Shown: positions 35,125 through 47,650, numbered from the stretch's first letter. The stretch: DNA of 64,000 bases from Dryococelus australis (GCA_029891345.1 CM057005.1:65233760-65297759); one strand, 5' to 3'. A program made the numbers and translations. The notes: generated from the letters alone by a model not told the origin.

Positions 35125-36681
35125 CTAGTTGTTGGTATTTTTCTGAGAATCTAATTGCTCCATTTTCTCAAGTTGGGACTGCAAGTGGTCGAGAACAGAA
35201 AGCATGTTTCTTGTAGTCTTTTTCTTCTCATATTTAGGGTGCTTGGCAGGTTCATCTTTTGGGTGCTTGGCAGGTTCATCTTTAGGGTGTTTGACAGGTT
35301 CCGTCGATCCGCACGACGTGTTACCTACAGAGACGCAGGAATCGCGCTTCTGGTTTACGTCCTTTGTACTGGACATGCATGACACCATTGGTGAGGACCT
35401 CTTTGACGAGTCTACCTGGTATCTCCCGTACTTAAAGTCTCTACCATAGTTATAGTCCTTCGTAATCATTGGGCTCTTGAACTTCCCTTGCATCTGACCA
35501 TTTCTGTCGTACATATAGTATTTACCATTGTCATAGTTCCTGTGAATCATTGGACTCTTGAACTTCCCTTGCATCTGGCCATTTCTGTCGTACATAAAGT
35601 ATCTACCATAGTCATAGTTCTCCTGAATCATTTGACTCTTGAACTTCCCGTGCATCTGGCCATTTCTGTTCTTTGGGTACTTGTTGTCCATAGCAATCTT
35701 GTGTACCATTGGAGTCTTCCCTTCCGTTATGGACTTTCTGCACATTGTTGGTTTTTCGTCTACCAGGTGTGCTTTCGTCAGGATGTCCCCGTCACCCCTG
35801 ACGTTGTGCGGTGGAGCTCCTTCATTGCATGAATGATTGTCGGTTGTACTCTGTGACGTGGGGCATTGCTCATCTGCCTGGTGATATCTGTTCGTCGAGG
35901 GCATCTCGTAGTAATGGTTCTGTTCAAACATTTTGCTCTTCAACTTCCCGTCCATCTGGATTTTTCTGTCTGTCGGATACTTGTTATCTGTAGTGATGTT
36001 CTGTTCCACTGGGCTCTTCCCATCTGTTGAGGACTTCCTGTATGGCGGTGGCGTTTCGTCAGTCATGTGTTCTTCATCCCTCAGGGAATTTAGGTCTTCC
36101 CTTTTGCTCTCCCGGGGCGGTTCTTCAGTTTTGTCCTCGACATTCTCGCATGGCCGATCGTCCGCTGTGCGCTGTGGCATGGTGTCTTGGTCATCCTGCT
36201 CTGAAATGCTATCCAGTACTTGGCCTCGATAGCAGCGGACCAACTCCTGCCAGCGGTCCCGCATGGCTGCCCGAGCCTCCTCTGGACACCCGGCGATCCT
36301 GAGGTCGGGCCGCAGCACCTGCAATGTGTCCTGCAGCAGATGCATGACGGTGGCCAGTGGGGAGTGGCCGCCCACGGACCAGAAGAAGTCCTGCAGGAAG
36401 GCTAGGAAGACGTCAAGTTGGCCGTCGGCGCCCATGTATGGCCCGGCCGTGTTGAGCAGCATGCAGGCGAGGCGCACGCGGAACAGGCCGGGGAGCGGGT
36501 CCAGGCCATCGACGCCGAATGTGATGAAGGAGTAGAGCACGTTGAGCACTTCGTTCGTTTCCACCAGGTAGTAGTTGTGCAGCTCCCCCAGGTACTTGAC
36601 CATGGTCAGGCGGGACTGGTTGTGCTCAGCATTGTTCAGCTCCATGCCGAGTCTGATGTCCTCCAGCACAGAATCCACCAC
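35125..36681 (-). CDS. UPF2: UPF2-like nonsense-mediated decay factor, exon 2 (residues 697-1214)
   Basis: The acceptor ttgtag|GTGGTG joins exon 1 in phase 0, giving AGTQ|VVDSVLEDIRLGMELN, a strongly conserved UPF2 junction inside the third MIF4G domain. This domain, which in UPF2 proteins binds UPF3, continues to about residue 846 (YLGELHNYYLVE, LYSFITFGV, LFRVRLACMLLNTAG). The remaining 365 residues are unlike known UPF2. They comprise a charged region rich in DGK/TDNK words, four diverged units of about 27 residues built on NGQMxGKFKSxMI, and three KHPKDEPA words before a Lys-rich end. I could not find the usual acidic C-terminal UPF1-binding region. The 1557-base exon is open to the TAG at 35127-35125. 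Confidence 0.9.
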   Translation of the reverse strand: MVDSVLEDIRLGMELNNAEHNQSRLTMVKYLGELHNYYLVETNEVLNVLYSFITFGVDGLDPLPGLFRVRLACMLLNTAGPYMGADGQLDVFLAFLQDFFWSVGGHSPLATVMHLLQDTLQVLRPDLRIAGCPEEARAAMRDRWQELVRCYRGQVLDSISEQDDQDTMPQRTADDRPCENVEDKTEEPPRESKREDLNSLRDEEHMTDETPPPYRKSSTDGKSPVEQNITTDNKYPTDRKIQMDGKLKSKMFEQNHYYEMPSTNRYHQADEQCPTSQSTTDNHSCNEGAPPHNVRGDGDILTKAHLVDEKPTMCRKSITEGKTPMVHKIAMDNKYPKNRNGQMHGKFKSQMIQENYDYGRYFMYDRNGQMQGKFKSPMIHRNYDNGKYYMYDRNGQMQGKFKSPMITKDYNYGRDFKYGRYQVDSSKRSSPMVSCMSSTKDVNQKRDSCVSVGNTSCGSTEPVKHPKDEPAKHPKDEPAKHPKYEKKKTTRNMLSVLDHLQSQLEKMEQLDSQKNTNN

Positions 36682-37698
36682 CTACAACCAGAGTCTTTCC
36701 ACTGTGAGAAAGGTAAGATATGCAATCATAATTATACATAGTAACTCGTTACTTGGAGCACAGATATCAAGGTGGATGTGCATTAGCATATTTATAGGGT
36801 TAATGCAAGTCTTCTTAAGGACAAAAAAAATTACTTAATTTTTAAAATGAACGATCTATAATCCTGCAGTAAATAATTCTCTGCACTATTATGTTATTTC
36901 ACGAGGATCTTTCTTACAAATTCTATCTACTCCATTAAAGGTCCTCCTAAAGAACATCATGACATGTTTTACTGCCTTAAAAAAAACACGTACCAGTTTC
37001 CTTAAGCAGTAGACAAAGAATATACATCCTTGTACAAGCCATCAGTTTGTGGGCGCTGTACGGTGGCAAGTGTTCAAGCTAACATATTACAAAGTCTTTA
37101 AAAGTTGTACCAACACTCGTACTGCCTAAATGAAGCTGAGCTTGTCCCACATGTAACTAAAATTAACATGATTTTCCAAGATCACCATTTGTTTGCACTT
37201 AGAATCAAAGCCATGTACAGCACTTTATCAGGACATCATTTCATTCTGCCGACTAAATTATAATTTGAGGAGGAGTGGGAAGTTGTTTAATATCTTAGTT
37301 GCCTACATAATTGTTCGAGGCAATGGAAATAGCAGTTCTGGGATATTACGTCTTCTTTTGCCTTGATTTTCGAAACTATAGACCAAGAGGTTATTTTTAT
37401 TGCAATGCGGCCCAACAGAACATTCATTGTAGAGTGTTACACTATAGGGCGTTATGTTTTTAAAAATTTAAGAAAGAGGAAATGTTGATATAAAACAATT
37501 CCATCGTTAGTGTGTCGTGTTTTGGTGCTGAATTTTTAAGTAGCTAAAGCTTTCGAACTAATTGGAAAGTAAAGCACTTAGTAGTAGACTTAAGTGTATA
37601 TGTATACATATATGTACATATTCATATACAATATGTTTAAGAAACATGTGTACAAATTCGGGTGCATGATTCGTGACCAGAAAAGAGGACGAAATATA

Positions 37699-40106
37699 CA
37701 GGATATCTCAAATAATAAGGGCTGTAGAAGGGTGACAAGTATATTGCATGGGATATCATGCAAAGTTCTTGTGTTAGAGGAACACAAATTTGTATACGGA
37801 TTAATTAAACCAAGATCTTGGATAAAAAGAAGGTGGGTACGTCGTACACACCCCATAATGTAAATAATAAGGGTTGGTACACTTTGATTGCATGCGACAT
37901 TTACACCGTGAGGTTAAATTGATTATGGATACCATCGGATGAAGCAGGACGTCGTAATTAGCAAATACGACCCCCTAGTTGCAACTCCCTAAGACCCACC
38001 ATTTCCGGTTGGATCGAAAACTACGTGTTCAGTGGTAGCAATACCATGGCCTAGTGAGTAGGCAACCCTTCCTGCACCTGGAAGAATACAATGGGGATTC
38101 CCCGCTGAATGAGTGTGGCCAGGAATCAACATGTAGCAAACAGATTAGCATTAGGAAGTGTGCTACACCAAAGTGTAGCTGTGCAGGTTGTAGGTTGTGC
38201 AGCACAAGGTAGAAAAGAAGAAAACAGTATTTTGGCAGCACTGGCTAACTGTGACTATATCCGTGATACACACATTTGGTGCATACAGTGATGATGTGTG
38301 ATGTACAATGCAGTCAGTGTCGCGATGCATTGAGAGCAGTGATAATGGCTTAATGGGCAAAGTAGCGTGACTATGTACTAATGTGTGTAAACACATGCAA
38401 ATTATGTGACGTAGCAAGGCGTCATCGGTACTGAAGGCACTACCTGACAGTACAACAGAACAGACACTATAATCATTCGAGATAATACAGGTGACATATC
38501 ACAACGAATTTCACAACAAATGTTCGAAATGTGCCGCTCTAATGTAAATGCAGTGGTTCATATGGCATATTAGAGACTGGCAGACGCGTTGAAAAATTCC
38601 TGGTGTGTCTAACACTTTGTCGCAGGCAGCTTTGACCTTCGCAACAAATCCTCTTCAGATGCCATGGGTGTCTCGTTCTCACATGCCTTAAGAAGTCCCC
38701 ATAGCCAGAAGTATAATGGCGTAAGGTCCGAGGAGTGTGGTGACCAAGCACGAGGCCCACCCCATACTATCCAGCGAGCAGGAGATGCTGTGTTGCGGTG
38801 GTCACACACAATCCTGGTGAAATGGAGTGGTGCACTGTCATGTTACAGGCACATCCATTCTCTGATGGCGAGTGTAACATCCTCCAGTAACTATGGCGAT
38901 CGGAACGGCAGGAAATCATAATATTGAAATCCCGAGACACAGTCCGGCAGCAATAATAGGTCAATAACATTCTACCTCACTATACTGGCCTAAATGTTGA
39001 AGGCAAAGCTGTGCTAGTAGCCTCTCATTGCAGTTGTATGGGTTGGAATCGTCCCATATGTGGACATTTATACAATTGCAAAAGCCTTCCTGTGTTAATG
39101 TGGCTTCGTTTGTAAACATTATCATCGCTGGGAAATCAGGACCAATTTCACACTGCTGCATGAACCACCGGCAAAATTCTGGCCGAGAGGCATAATCTGC
39201 TGACCCCATTTCCTGTACCCCACGCACATGCTATGGTCGCAGTAGCTGTTCATGGAGAACACGCCATACTGTACGCGGGTGCTCGTTGAAGCATTGTCTG
39301 CTACATTCTCTAAGACCGCCTCTGCAAACTGCGGAGTGCATATGGTTTCCGATCGACCACGTCCACATCGACACTGAAACGTGCAGGTTTCTCGTAGTCG
39401 CTGTGTAAGGTGTGTGAATGTATGGTGGTTCGGCTGATGCAGTGCAGGGTATATTTGGCTGTACACATGTGCAGCTGCCTTGCCGTTACCTCTCGCTTCA
39501 CCATACACCAAATCCATGTCAGTCATTTCAGAATTTTTGTATTTATCCATGTTCATGTCTGCAGTACCTAGAGAATCTAAGCAGTAACAGGATGCAAATA
39601 ACAGGCTGCTCGGGCAGACGGGGTGGGAAACTACACTGCTCAGGAATGTATGAGTGGGGGGAAGGGGAACTGGCTGTGATGTGTAACATCGTGCATCCTA
39701 ACACCAACATGTGTGCAGGACGTTTTGCCTACCCACCAGGCCATGGCCTTACTAACACTGTACCCTTCCTCTGCGATTTAACCGAAATTGGTGGGACCTA
39801 GAGAGTTCCAACTAGGGGGCCATATTTGCTACTTACAATGTCCTGCTTCATCCAGTGGTATACACAATCAATTTAACCTTATGGTGTAAATGTTGCAAGC
39901 TATCAAAGTGTACCTACCCCTGTTATTTACATGATGGGGGTGTGTATGACATACCATAACCTCATTTTATCCAAGATCTTGGTTTAATTAATCCATATAC
40001 CGATTTGTGTTCCTCTAACGCAAGTACTTTGCGTAATATCTCATGCAATATGCTTGCCACCCAATGCCTTTAAGGGCTTCTAATGCCCTTATTGAGATGG
40101 ACCATG
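37699..40106 (-). mobile_element. Mariner-like transposon with very long TIRs, about 2.4 kb
   Basis: Left arm 37699-38080 and right arm about 39718-40106 are inverted copies, strongest over ttaattaaaccaagatcttg and its inverse, aacacaaat, tacactttgat, gatgaagcaggac and gccatggcct. The arms begin CAGGATATCTC and, on the right, diverged. TA precedes the left end. The transposase remnant on the - strand is listed next. Arms of nearly 400 bp are unusual for this class. Confidence 0.82.
38540..39520 (-). pseudogene. Transposase pseudogene with DUF4817-type helix-turn-helix
   Basis: The N-terminal part at 39521-39310 reads DMDLVYGEARGNGKAAAHVY and LTQRLRET, the helix-turn-helix found at the start of many insect mariner-like transposases. 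The central part at 39227-38961 has MFTNEATLTQEGFCN and HIWDDSNPY, the first catalytic region. The C-terminal part at 38809-38609 has SPHSSDLTPLYFWLWG, corresponding to P-R-S-P-D-L-T-P. The catalytic Asp of the middle region is Asn, P-R-S-P has become P-H-S-S, and several frameshifts separate the parts. Not functional. Confidence 0.82.
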
Positions 40107-41100
40107 AATGTCCTATGCCATCATTTTTTGTTTCCAGTCATGGATTACATGCCTGAGTTTGTACCAATATTTCCTAAACATGTTGTATATACATGTATGT
40201 GTATGTAAGTGTCCCGACTGGCTAACCCATTTACTCATCAACGCACAGCCCAAACTGCTGAATGCAAATGTATGAAAATTTAGAGATGGCTTCCCTTAAT
40301 ACTGCAAGCCTTTGCTAAGAAAGAATTTTTCGAAATTCAACATCTTAGAGGATGAAAAGTGGTAAAAATATGTTTTCGGGATATTTGAGATTCAACCCCA
40401 AAGAGGTTGGAAATGGGTAAAATTTGTTCACGAGGACGCCTTATTAGCATACGTGGCCTGCTCCAGAATACGCTCACCTAACAACTTGATAATCCTAGCA
40501 CCTGAGAGCATAAATGTTAATGTGGTGGGCCAAGACGTCCTTCCTATAATAAAGCAAATAAAGTAGAATTTTAACCTGCATAGCTTTTCACCCGCATAAC
40601 GCAATGGTAATAGAGTGGCAGTGCACTAAAAGGAATATATGTCGAGAGTTTAAGATTATAGTGAATCGGTGCTCATAATTTGATTACTAGTTTCCTCCAT
40701 TCACTAGTGTCATGCATCAGCATGCACGGCCATCAAAGACTCGACACATTACTAGATTGTTGTAAGGCAGGCTAGAAATTTTAAATTAACCCAAACTTAA
40801 CAAATAATTAATGACGACTCGAGTGAAGGAAGAGATTTGGGCGGCTCTTAACATCGAGGTCTTAAGAGCCGAAATGACAACTGGAGGCAGTTTTTGGTTT
40901 TATGTGCGTAGATGTCGTCTACAAACTCTGATTCGTTGGGTGATGAGCCTACGATTGCTATATAATTGTAGGTACTAAACAATTTCCCTAAAAATTTCAT
41001 ACCGTACTAACTTTGTACATTTTAGACTAGTACACAAACTGTGTAGTAGAACTAATTTAAAAAGTTATATTTATTTTAGATTTAACCCTGTGACAAATAA
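40107..41100. other. Rest of the UPF2-like intron near exon 1
   Basis: Includes ttgggcggctcttaacatcg at about 40838, the inverse of the SINE tail at 14092-14165. Otherwise unassigned. Confidence 0.5.
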
Positions 41101-41115
41101 TGTAGCAAATGTTAC

Positions 41116-43203
41116 CTGTGTCCCCGCCAGCTTGTGGTAGTAAGACAGCCCACAAACAACCTCTGCCAGGTAACGGATGTTGTGGTATTTCACATTCGTG
41201 GCGTTTGTCAGGCATTTGACAGCATAATCGGCCACATCTCGATTTCGCCAATCGAGTCTTCGCATCGACTTCACAATGCTTTCAGAACAATTTCGTGACA
41301 GGTCTTTGTATAGAAGCTTCCGAATGAATTCGTGCATGATGGGACGATTCTTCTGTGTACTCGGCTGTCGTTCAGGAGGATTGACTTGGAAGAACGTGTT
41401 TTCCATCGTCGTGCTGTAGCGAGGATCCAATGTACAAGCTGCTTTCTTGCGCATCATGTCTTCCAGGTAGATCTTCACTCTCTGATGATACTCTGGCTGT
41501 CTGAAGAGGAACTTCCCACACGTGTCCATTAGGCCGCAGAACATCTCTATGTGGTGTGGGTGGGAAAAATTAAAAAGTAACCATTTAAGACAACCAAGGG
41601 CTTCTGCTGCGGGAAAAACACGGAATTTCACCAGCTCTCCCATGAAAATGACGACTTTGAGCTTTGACTCAATATTGAGTTGGCATTTGTTACGACACAG
41701 ATACCTAAATTCCTTGAGCAATAGTGCCTCCAGGTCTTTTGCAATATCAGGCATTGTGGGATTCAAAGTTGCCACCATGCGTGCATAGAATGGTAAGAGG
41801 TCGATTCTAGTTCGCGGAGCAGTGAGCAGAGATTGAACTAGCTGTTTTCTATTCCACTTTGTGTTGTATGACATCGCGAAATTCACTGACGAATTGTCTA
41901 TTAATTCGCGGTTTACACATTTCGGTAAATTTTCCAAAAAAACTTTGAACTGAACTTTGATATTTATGTTTCGGGGAAATAAAGTTTCTTCCATATCAAA
42001 AACTTCATGATTTTTTTCCTCGGGTTTCTCATTGTGGTATTTTGAGGCATAATCTTCTTTCTCGGGTTTCCCATTATGGTATTTTGGGGAGTGGAGGGGA
42101 AATGATGCTGCAATGTCTTTGATGTTTGGAAAGTGCTCGTAAAAGTGTTGAGATTCTTCATCTTCCCAAAGTTCGGAAGAGAATTCCTCTTCATCTTCGA
42201 GTTTAATTTCTTCTATCCACGACAGTTCATCGTGAAGAAAAAGAGGGCTGTCTTCAGATAGATACTCGCCCAGTTCCATACAGTTTTTATGAACATCCTG
42301 AAAACTTAGCAACAGCTCGTTGGCTTCTTTCTTTCTTTCAACATCCACTTCACCTTTAAGCTTGTATATCCTCTTTTCCTCGCGAACAACCCTGAGTAGC
42401 TCACGGTGTAGCCTTAGTAAATGTTTGCATAAGGTCACATGATATTCCTTCAGAAGAGCTCTTATATACCTTTGATTTTCTTTGCGGATGATGCTACTCG
42501 TCGGTATTGGCTTGTTGTAAATGATGGCGAGATGTTGCATGGATCTTGGTATCAAGCCTGCAAAGTCGTAGCCACAGTGTTTGCAGAATGTCATTATTAT
42601 ACTGACGTTCACGTGTTCTTCCATGTCCGGTTTGATAATAGTTTCAAGCACACTTTCCAACAAAGCAAAACTTTCTTCGCTTGTTAACACTCCCGTAAGA
42701 ATCATCTCTGAATATAGCAATATATTTATCTTCATTTTGGTTTCGTTTTGATACCATTTGCTTGAATCGGCACTGAAAATTCTCGTCCACGATTCAAGCA
42801 GATGATCAGAAAATTTACTGTAATGCTGGTGCATTACGGAACAAAACCGCGACGCGCTTGGAATGTCTCGCATCTTAATTTTGGATTCCACAATGGCTCC
42901 TGCTACCTCACCGAGATATTTCGTCAAGTTGAGAGTATTCATCTCTTGCAACAAACTAGCCAGCTGCCTGGCACAGAATGACTTCAATTTCCTTACAAAC
43001 GCACTGTTCTTCTTTAAAGTGGAGTCCAGTGTCAGAAAGTACTTCTCATCTGGTCTCACATTCGAGGCATTTAGATTCACTTCCCGAAGTGTGCTTATGC
43101 GTGACAATCTATTTTCTGTTTCTGCGATTTGTTCCGAAAGATATTGCCAGGTGTCAATTTCGAATGAATTATCTTCACATTCCATTTTGACTTTATTTTT
43201 CAT
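41116..43203 (-). CDS. UPF2: UPF2-like nonsense-mediated decay factor, exon 1 (residues 1-696)
   Basis: UPF2 bridges UPF1 and UPF3 in nonsense-mediated mRNA decay. The first MIF4G domain occupies about residues 55-320 (LKKNSAFVRKLKSF at 63-76, NLTKYLGEVAGAIVESK, CKHCGYDFAGLIPR at 207-220, LLKEYHVTLCKHL). An acidic linker follows at 331-353 and two KYHNxKPE words at 374-396. The second MIF4G spans about 410-605 (NLPKCVNRELIDNSSVNFAM, IDLLPFYARMVATLNP, FSHPHHIEMFCGLMDTCGKF, MMRKKAACTLDPRY). The third begins with EFIRKLLYKDLS at 625-636. The first ATG (43203) is used; another at 43185 is possible. A single 2088-base exon is striking for UPF2, usually intron-rich. The donor is CAG|gtaaca. The frame is fully open. 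Confidence 0.92.
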
Positions 43204-43727
43204 TCGACGAATAGTTTAATAGTAGTTTAAACACGAAATTGTATGCATATATAGTACAGATTTATGTTGCAACATTAATACCATATTATTATATTCCTCT
43301 TAAGGCAGTCACTGGCTGGACGAAATATGTTAAGGCAAAGAGCTGAAAACATAAAAGGATAATTATAACAATATGATGTCACCGGAGACGACTTACAAAT
43401 AAAAGCTTTATGAGCACAATTTTGTTTAATCCCATTAAAGGTTCTTGAAAATTTTAAGTATCTCTGTAATAAACGTCTTTCAGTCTCAAGAAGAAACATA
43501 TCTAAAGGTTCAAACAAAATTGTACTTGATTATGGTACTCCGGATCTAAACAAAATATATTTGTTTTCGATATTATATTTACTTTTATGTAATTTTGGAC
43601 ATTTTCGAGCAATTAAACGAAATGTACTTCGTAACATTTACTTGATTTTGAAGTAATTTTTAGACAAAGTAATCTCGTTAACACAAATTACTTACAAATT
43701 TTGCTTATTAAATAAATACGCATAACA
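43204..43727. other. Upstream flank of the UPF2-like gene
   Basis: AT-rich sequence that should hold the promoter of the - strand gene. No TATA box or 5' exon could be assigned. Confidence 0.4.
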
Positions 43728-44440
43728 TTATTGTTCAATACACTGGGTTTGGCTGTGCTGGGGACACTTCACTCGATCGTATGGGGTTTTAGGGGAATCA
43801 CTGGATTGCTTTTGAGATGCTCTTTGCAGCCGTATACGATTTCTGTATTTCCAGTTGGCTTTTTGACAAGTGTAGGCGAAAATTGTGTTCAGTTCTCTTA
43901 ATTTTTTTACATTAAACGCATACAATTTCACCATAACCACGCCACACAAATGTATATATACACGCAACCAACTGATCTTGACGAGAGCTGTCGATTGAAA
44001 CCTAAACGAGCGTCGTAGCTTCTTCCTAATCAAAAGTTATACGACGCGGAAGTTATGAGACGCGGCGAAACCAACTAAAAATTGCGCCACTCTCTCCCCC
44101 CCCCCCCCTTCTAATCGTCACGGGCGATGCTTCGTTTTCCTCACCTAACGTAACATTTTCGTTGATCCTTTGGCAATTGAGTGTTGTAATTGAATTTTGA
44201 ATGTAGACGACAAATTCGGAGCTGCAATGCTAACCTGTATCCCCCCCAATTTTGTTATCATCGGATATTCTGGATTGCCTCCCGCTATGGTTGCAAATTT
44301 AAAGACGTATTCGCGTCAAAAGAGGTCGTAAAACGTGAACATTCGCACACACATGAGAATCGGAGGTAGAGCGCGACCAATGTAAACAAACAGAGTGACG
44401 CATGAAAAATCAGCCATCTGTGACGTCCCAAAATTATTCA
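43728..44440 (-). mobile_element. Unclassified repeat with short basic ORF, copy B
   Basis: Reverse-oriented counterpart of 30135-30776. An open frame of 101 codons (44033-43728, starting within the repeat) contains YRNRIRLQRASQKQSSD and TPYDRVK, matching copy A residue by residue until the two diverge. On the - strand gtgtatatatac at about 43966 precedes the ORF region. No transposase or replicase motif is visible, so this may be only the 5' end of a longer element. Confidence 0.6.
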
Positions 44441-44782
44441 CGCGTGCGATATATTTCACACAAAACGTTCACCAAAGGCAATGCATGACTCTCGAGTGCT
44501 ATACGTGAGACAGATGTTCGCCCGATTGTCTGGCAATGAGCAAAGTAATTGAAATACGGGGGACTGGCTTCTGACTTGCAGCGTTACGGGTGGGCAGACT
44601 TGTCTACTATATTTCTGGAGATTTATTTCTACAACTTTTGTTCTATGAAATGAATTGTTGAAAATTTGCGACCAGCGGCGATCAAAATTAAAGTACAAAG
44701 CCTGCAAGTTCGCCACTCTACATACCGCACACGAAAGCCAAGTTCTGTGGTTGCCGAGAGCTAGGTCTACTTTTCAATAAGC
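44441..44782. other. Spacer with an unassigned open frame
   Basis: An 86-codon frame (44716-44456, - strand) has no recognisable motif. Nothing else supported. Confidence 0.3.
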
Positions 44783-45022
44783 TATAGGCTGTTCACGATA
44801 AAGTGAGCACTTTTGAAACCCTAGTTAATATTTCTTTTCAGCCATTTCTTATCCTTTAGCCACCTTTGTAAATAAATATTGCCATGGAAGTAATAAACAC
44901 AGTGTGTATATTCCACCGCAATCGGAAGTTAACGTCTTAGGCAAAAATAAAATATATTTATTGAATATTGTTCCAAATGAGAGAGCTCTCAAAAGAGCTC
45001 ACTTTACCGTGAATAGCCCATA
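44783..45022. mobile_element. MITE, short form (240 bp)
   Basis: TATAGGCTGTTCACGATAAA at the left and TTTACCGTGAATAGCCCATA at the right. Interior as in the copy at 5356. Confidence 0.87.
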
Positions 45023-47650
45023 GGTGAAATTTTTTAAAGTAAACTATACATGAAAGTTCAACATCCGCGAATCTTGCGTGTCGGTGAATTAAACTTGCTG
45101 TAAAAATTTGTAAAAAAAAAATACCTATTTTATAATTATTGTCACACAAGTAACTTGTTGCAGTCGCGTGTTTAGTTTTTGATAATATGGCAGAAGTCGT
45201 TGAATGGCGCCATTCTGATGCACTCGTGTAACTAGGTGTTACAGTAATTGAAAAGGTCACATTTTGAAGTCAACCATTCTCGAAATATTGCGAGCGTTTG
45301 TAGGAAGTCTAATGAATAAATACCTTTCCTGTGCTGAGAACCAATAATATTATAAGAAAATATCCTCGTCTGTACGCCTACAATTTAAAATTATATTCAA
45401 GGCAAACCTATGCTGAAGGCCGTGTATCATAAATTGAGCCTAAATTATTTAGTAGCCTACATAGAAAAAGATCGAATGTAAAAATGCTGAAAGTGCCCCT
45501 GATCGAATACCTCAGATAGAGAGGAATCGCATCAAACAAAAGTAAAATTGTTGATCAACAGACGATAGCCGAAAGGATCGTCCGTCAAGTTGTGCAACAA
45601 CTCAGAGCCCGAAAATTCGACACTTAACTCATGACCCCGATTATCCGGATTACAGCAAACATGTCCATCATATATGATGTCCTGCATGAATAAGACGCAA
45701 AATCGTCAAAACTACGTAAAAGCTAAAACTGCGGTGATTTTTTTTTTTTTTTACCAGTAATAGACTATGGACGTTTTTGAAAAAGGTGGTGCTTATTACG
45801 TCCACTGTTTATTGTGCATAGTAGTAAGTAAGTGCGTTGCAAAAATTGCCAGACGTAGTTTATGCCGCTGGGAAGATCGCGAATAAACCTGTGGTGTGTG
45901 TGTGTGTGTGTGTGCTCAAACATTCTTAAAGAGAGAATTGATTTGAGTTTACTGCGTAAACATCTTGCCAAAATTATCGTCATATATTTGTGCACCATTT
46001 TATTTCATGCACAGACATTTCATTATTCTTGAGGAGTTTTAAGAAATAAATTATTAGTGTTACAAATGTCTTCAAATATTTTCTACATCAAAGATTCCAA
46101 AAAAATAATAATTAAATACATTGTGTACCTACCTTACCTTATCGTATTTCTCATCATCTGAGCGTTTTACCTTTTGTGAATTTTTTACGCGAATGGCATT
46201 ACTTACTAGAAGAATAGGAAAAAAATCCATTTTACCGAAATGTGTTAATCTTGCGCGATGAATTCTTGCTTCTTGACATTCTTTGTAATCCAGTACTTTC
46301 CGAATAAAATCAATTTAACAACCATCGCAACATAACTTTTATTAATCTATTTAGATGCAAATATATCGTTTCATTGTTTTGCATTGTTTTTGTTCCTTGG
46401 CTAATAATAGCAAGGATTATAGAGATACGAATTCCATAATCGACTTTTTTTTATACTGTTTTGTGGATAGCATAAATATTCATAGCAACGTGCCTACTGT
46501 TTTAGTGCATGTTTTTATTTATTTTACCTGTGGTTACAAGTTTATCCACGTTCTTGCTTGATTATAGGCAATATAATCACAGTTACATGGTCGTGCGTCC
46601 ATTTTCTATGGTTTCGTTGGCCACTATTAAGTATTAAAAAGAGAATAAAATGGCGTGCGCTGCTAATGAAGTTCCATACAAGCGCATGCCAAGAACACCT
46701 GCAATTTTTCTACGGTTTTTTTTTTCATCGTACCCGAACCAAACACGAACCCTGGACGGTTACCAGTCACTTTTTACAATTTAAATTGTTCTAGTATAAC
46801 CCACGATGTTGTGTTTTTAAGTGTTATTCTACACTGGAAAAGAAAATAAGCATAACAAATATATTTCCTTCTCTACAAGCGCATGCGTAGTAATCAGTGG
46901 TCGCTGGATACACTCGTTAAACCTCGGGATGCTTTGAGTTTCGTCGTATTTACGGTCACAAAGGAGATAAATCGTAGACTTGGCCGTGTACGAATTGGCA
47001 GATTTTGTTAACAAAATGGTCACGTATCATTTTTTTTTTTTTTTATGTAGCGAAATTTAACGAAAATGCCTAGTGACCACCATATTTGTTTTCCTCTGGA
47101 GACTGCGCATTAGTTTAACACATAAAATACACGAGAATGCATTGTTAACTTAATTTGGAATATTGAGCTATGCTTTATCATAACTACTGCTTCAGACCAT
47201 TAAGGTGGTAGCTTTCTAAATTATTTCTCTCGTATAATTATGTATTTCTGCCAATTAGCTTAATCAATTTCACAGTAACTTTATAGCTGAAGTATTAAAA
47301 TTGCATTAGTCAGTTTCTAAAATCCTCATTTGCACTTTTTCTTATAAAAAAGATATGCCGATTTGCCTCAGTCGAGACATTACTTTTGGGTGTTAGTTTT
47401 CATATAAAATTATGATTTTTACAAATCACAAAACTATATTCTTGACCGTAACTCTTCGATTTTGTAAAATTTCTTTCGGAATGCTCCGAAATTTCGATTT
47501 TTCTATAACCGTTGTAATAGTAGGCTTAAGTGCGTTTCTAAAAGTAACTACTATAAAGCAACAAAGCTACATTCTTCTGGGGAAAACCATATATTTTTAT
47601 TACAACCTTTTATTTAACTTGAGTAGTTTGTATATACAGTGTCAGTAGTA
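45023..47650. other. AT-rich intergenic stretch left of the 15-kb element
   Basis: Simple tracts only: T runs near 45739 and 47032, (GT)n at about 45893-45914. No gene recognised. Confidence 0.45.

Larger units (their letters stand above)
36682..41115 (-). other. Intron of the UPF2-like gene
   Basis: A 4.4-kb intron, GTAACA...TTGTAG on the - strand. It contains a decayed DNA transposon (37699-40106) and a SINE tail fragment at about 40838-40880. The remainder is unassigned. Confidence 0.8.

Noticed and set aside
35155..36741. Several + strand frames of 60-114 codons
   Set aside because: Antisense shadows of UPF2-like exon 2.
41332..43219. + strand frames and an alternative - strand frame over UPF2-like exon 1
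   Set aside because: Shadows of the 696-codon exon, which has clear MIF4G homology in a single frame.
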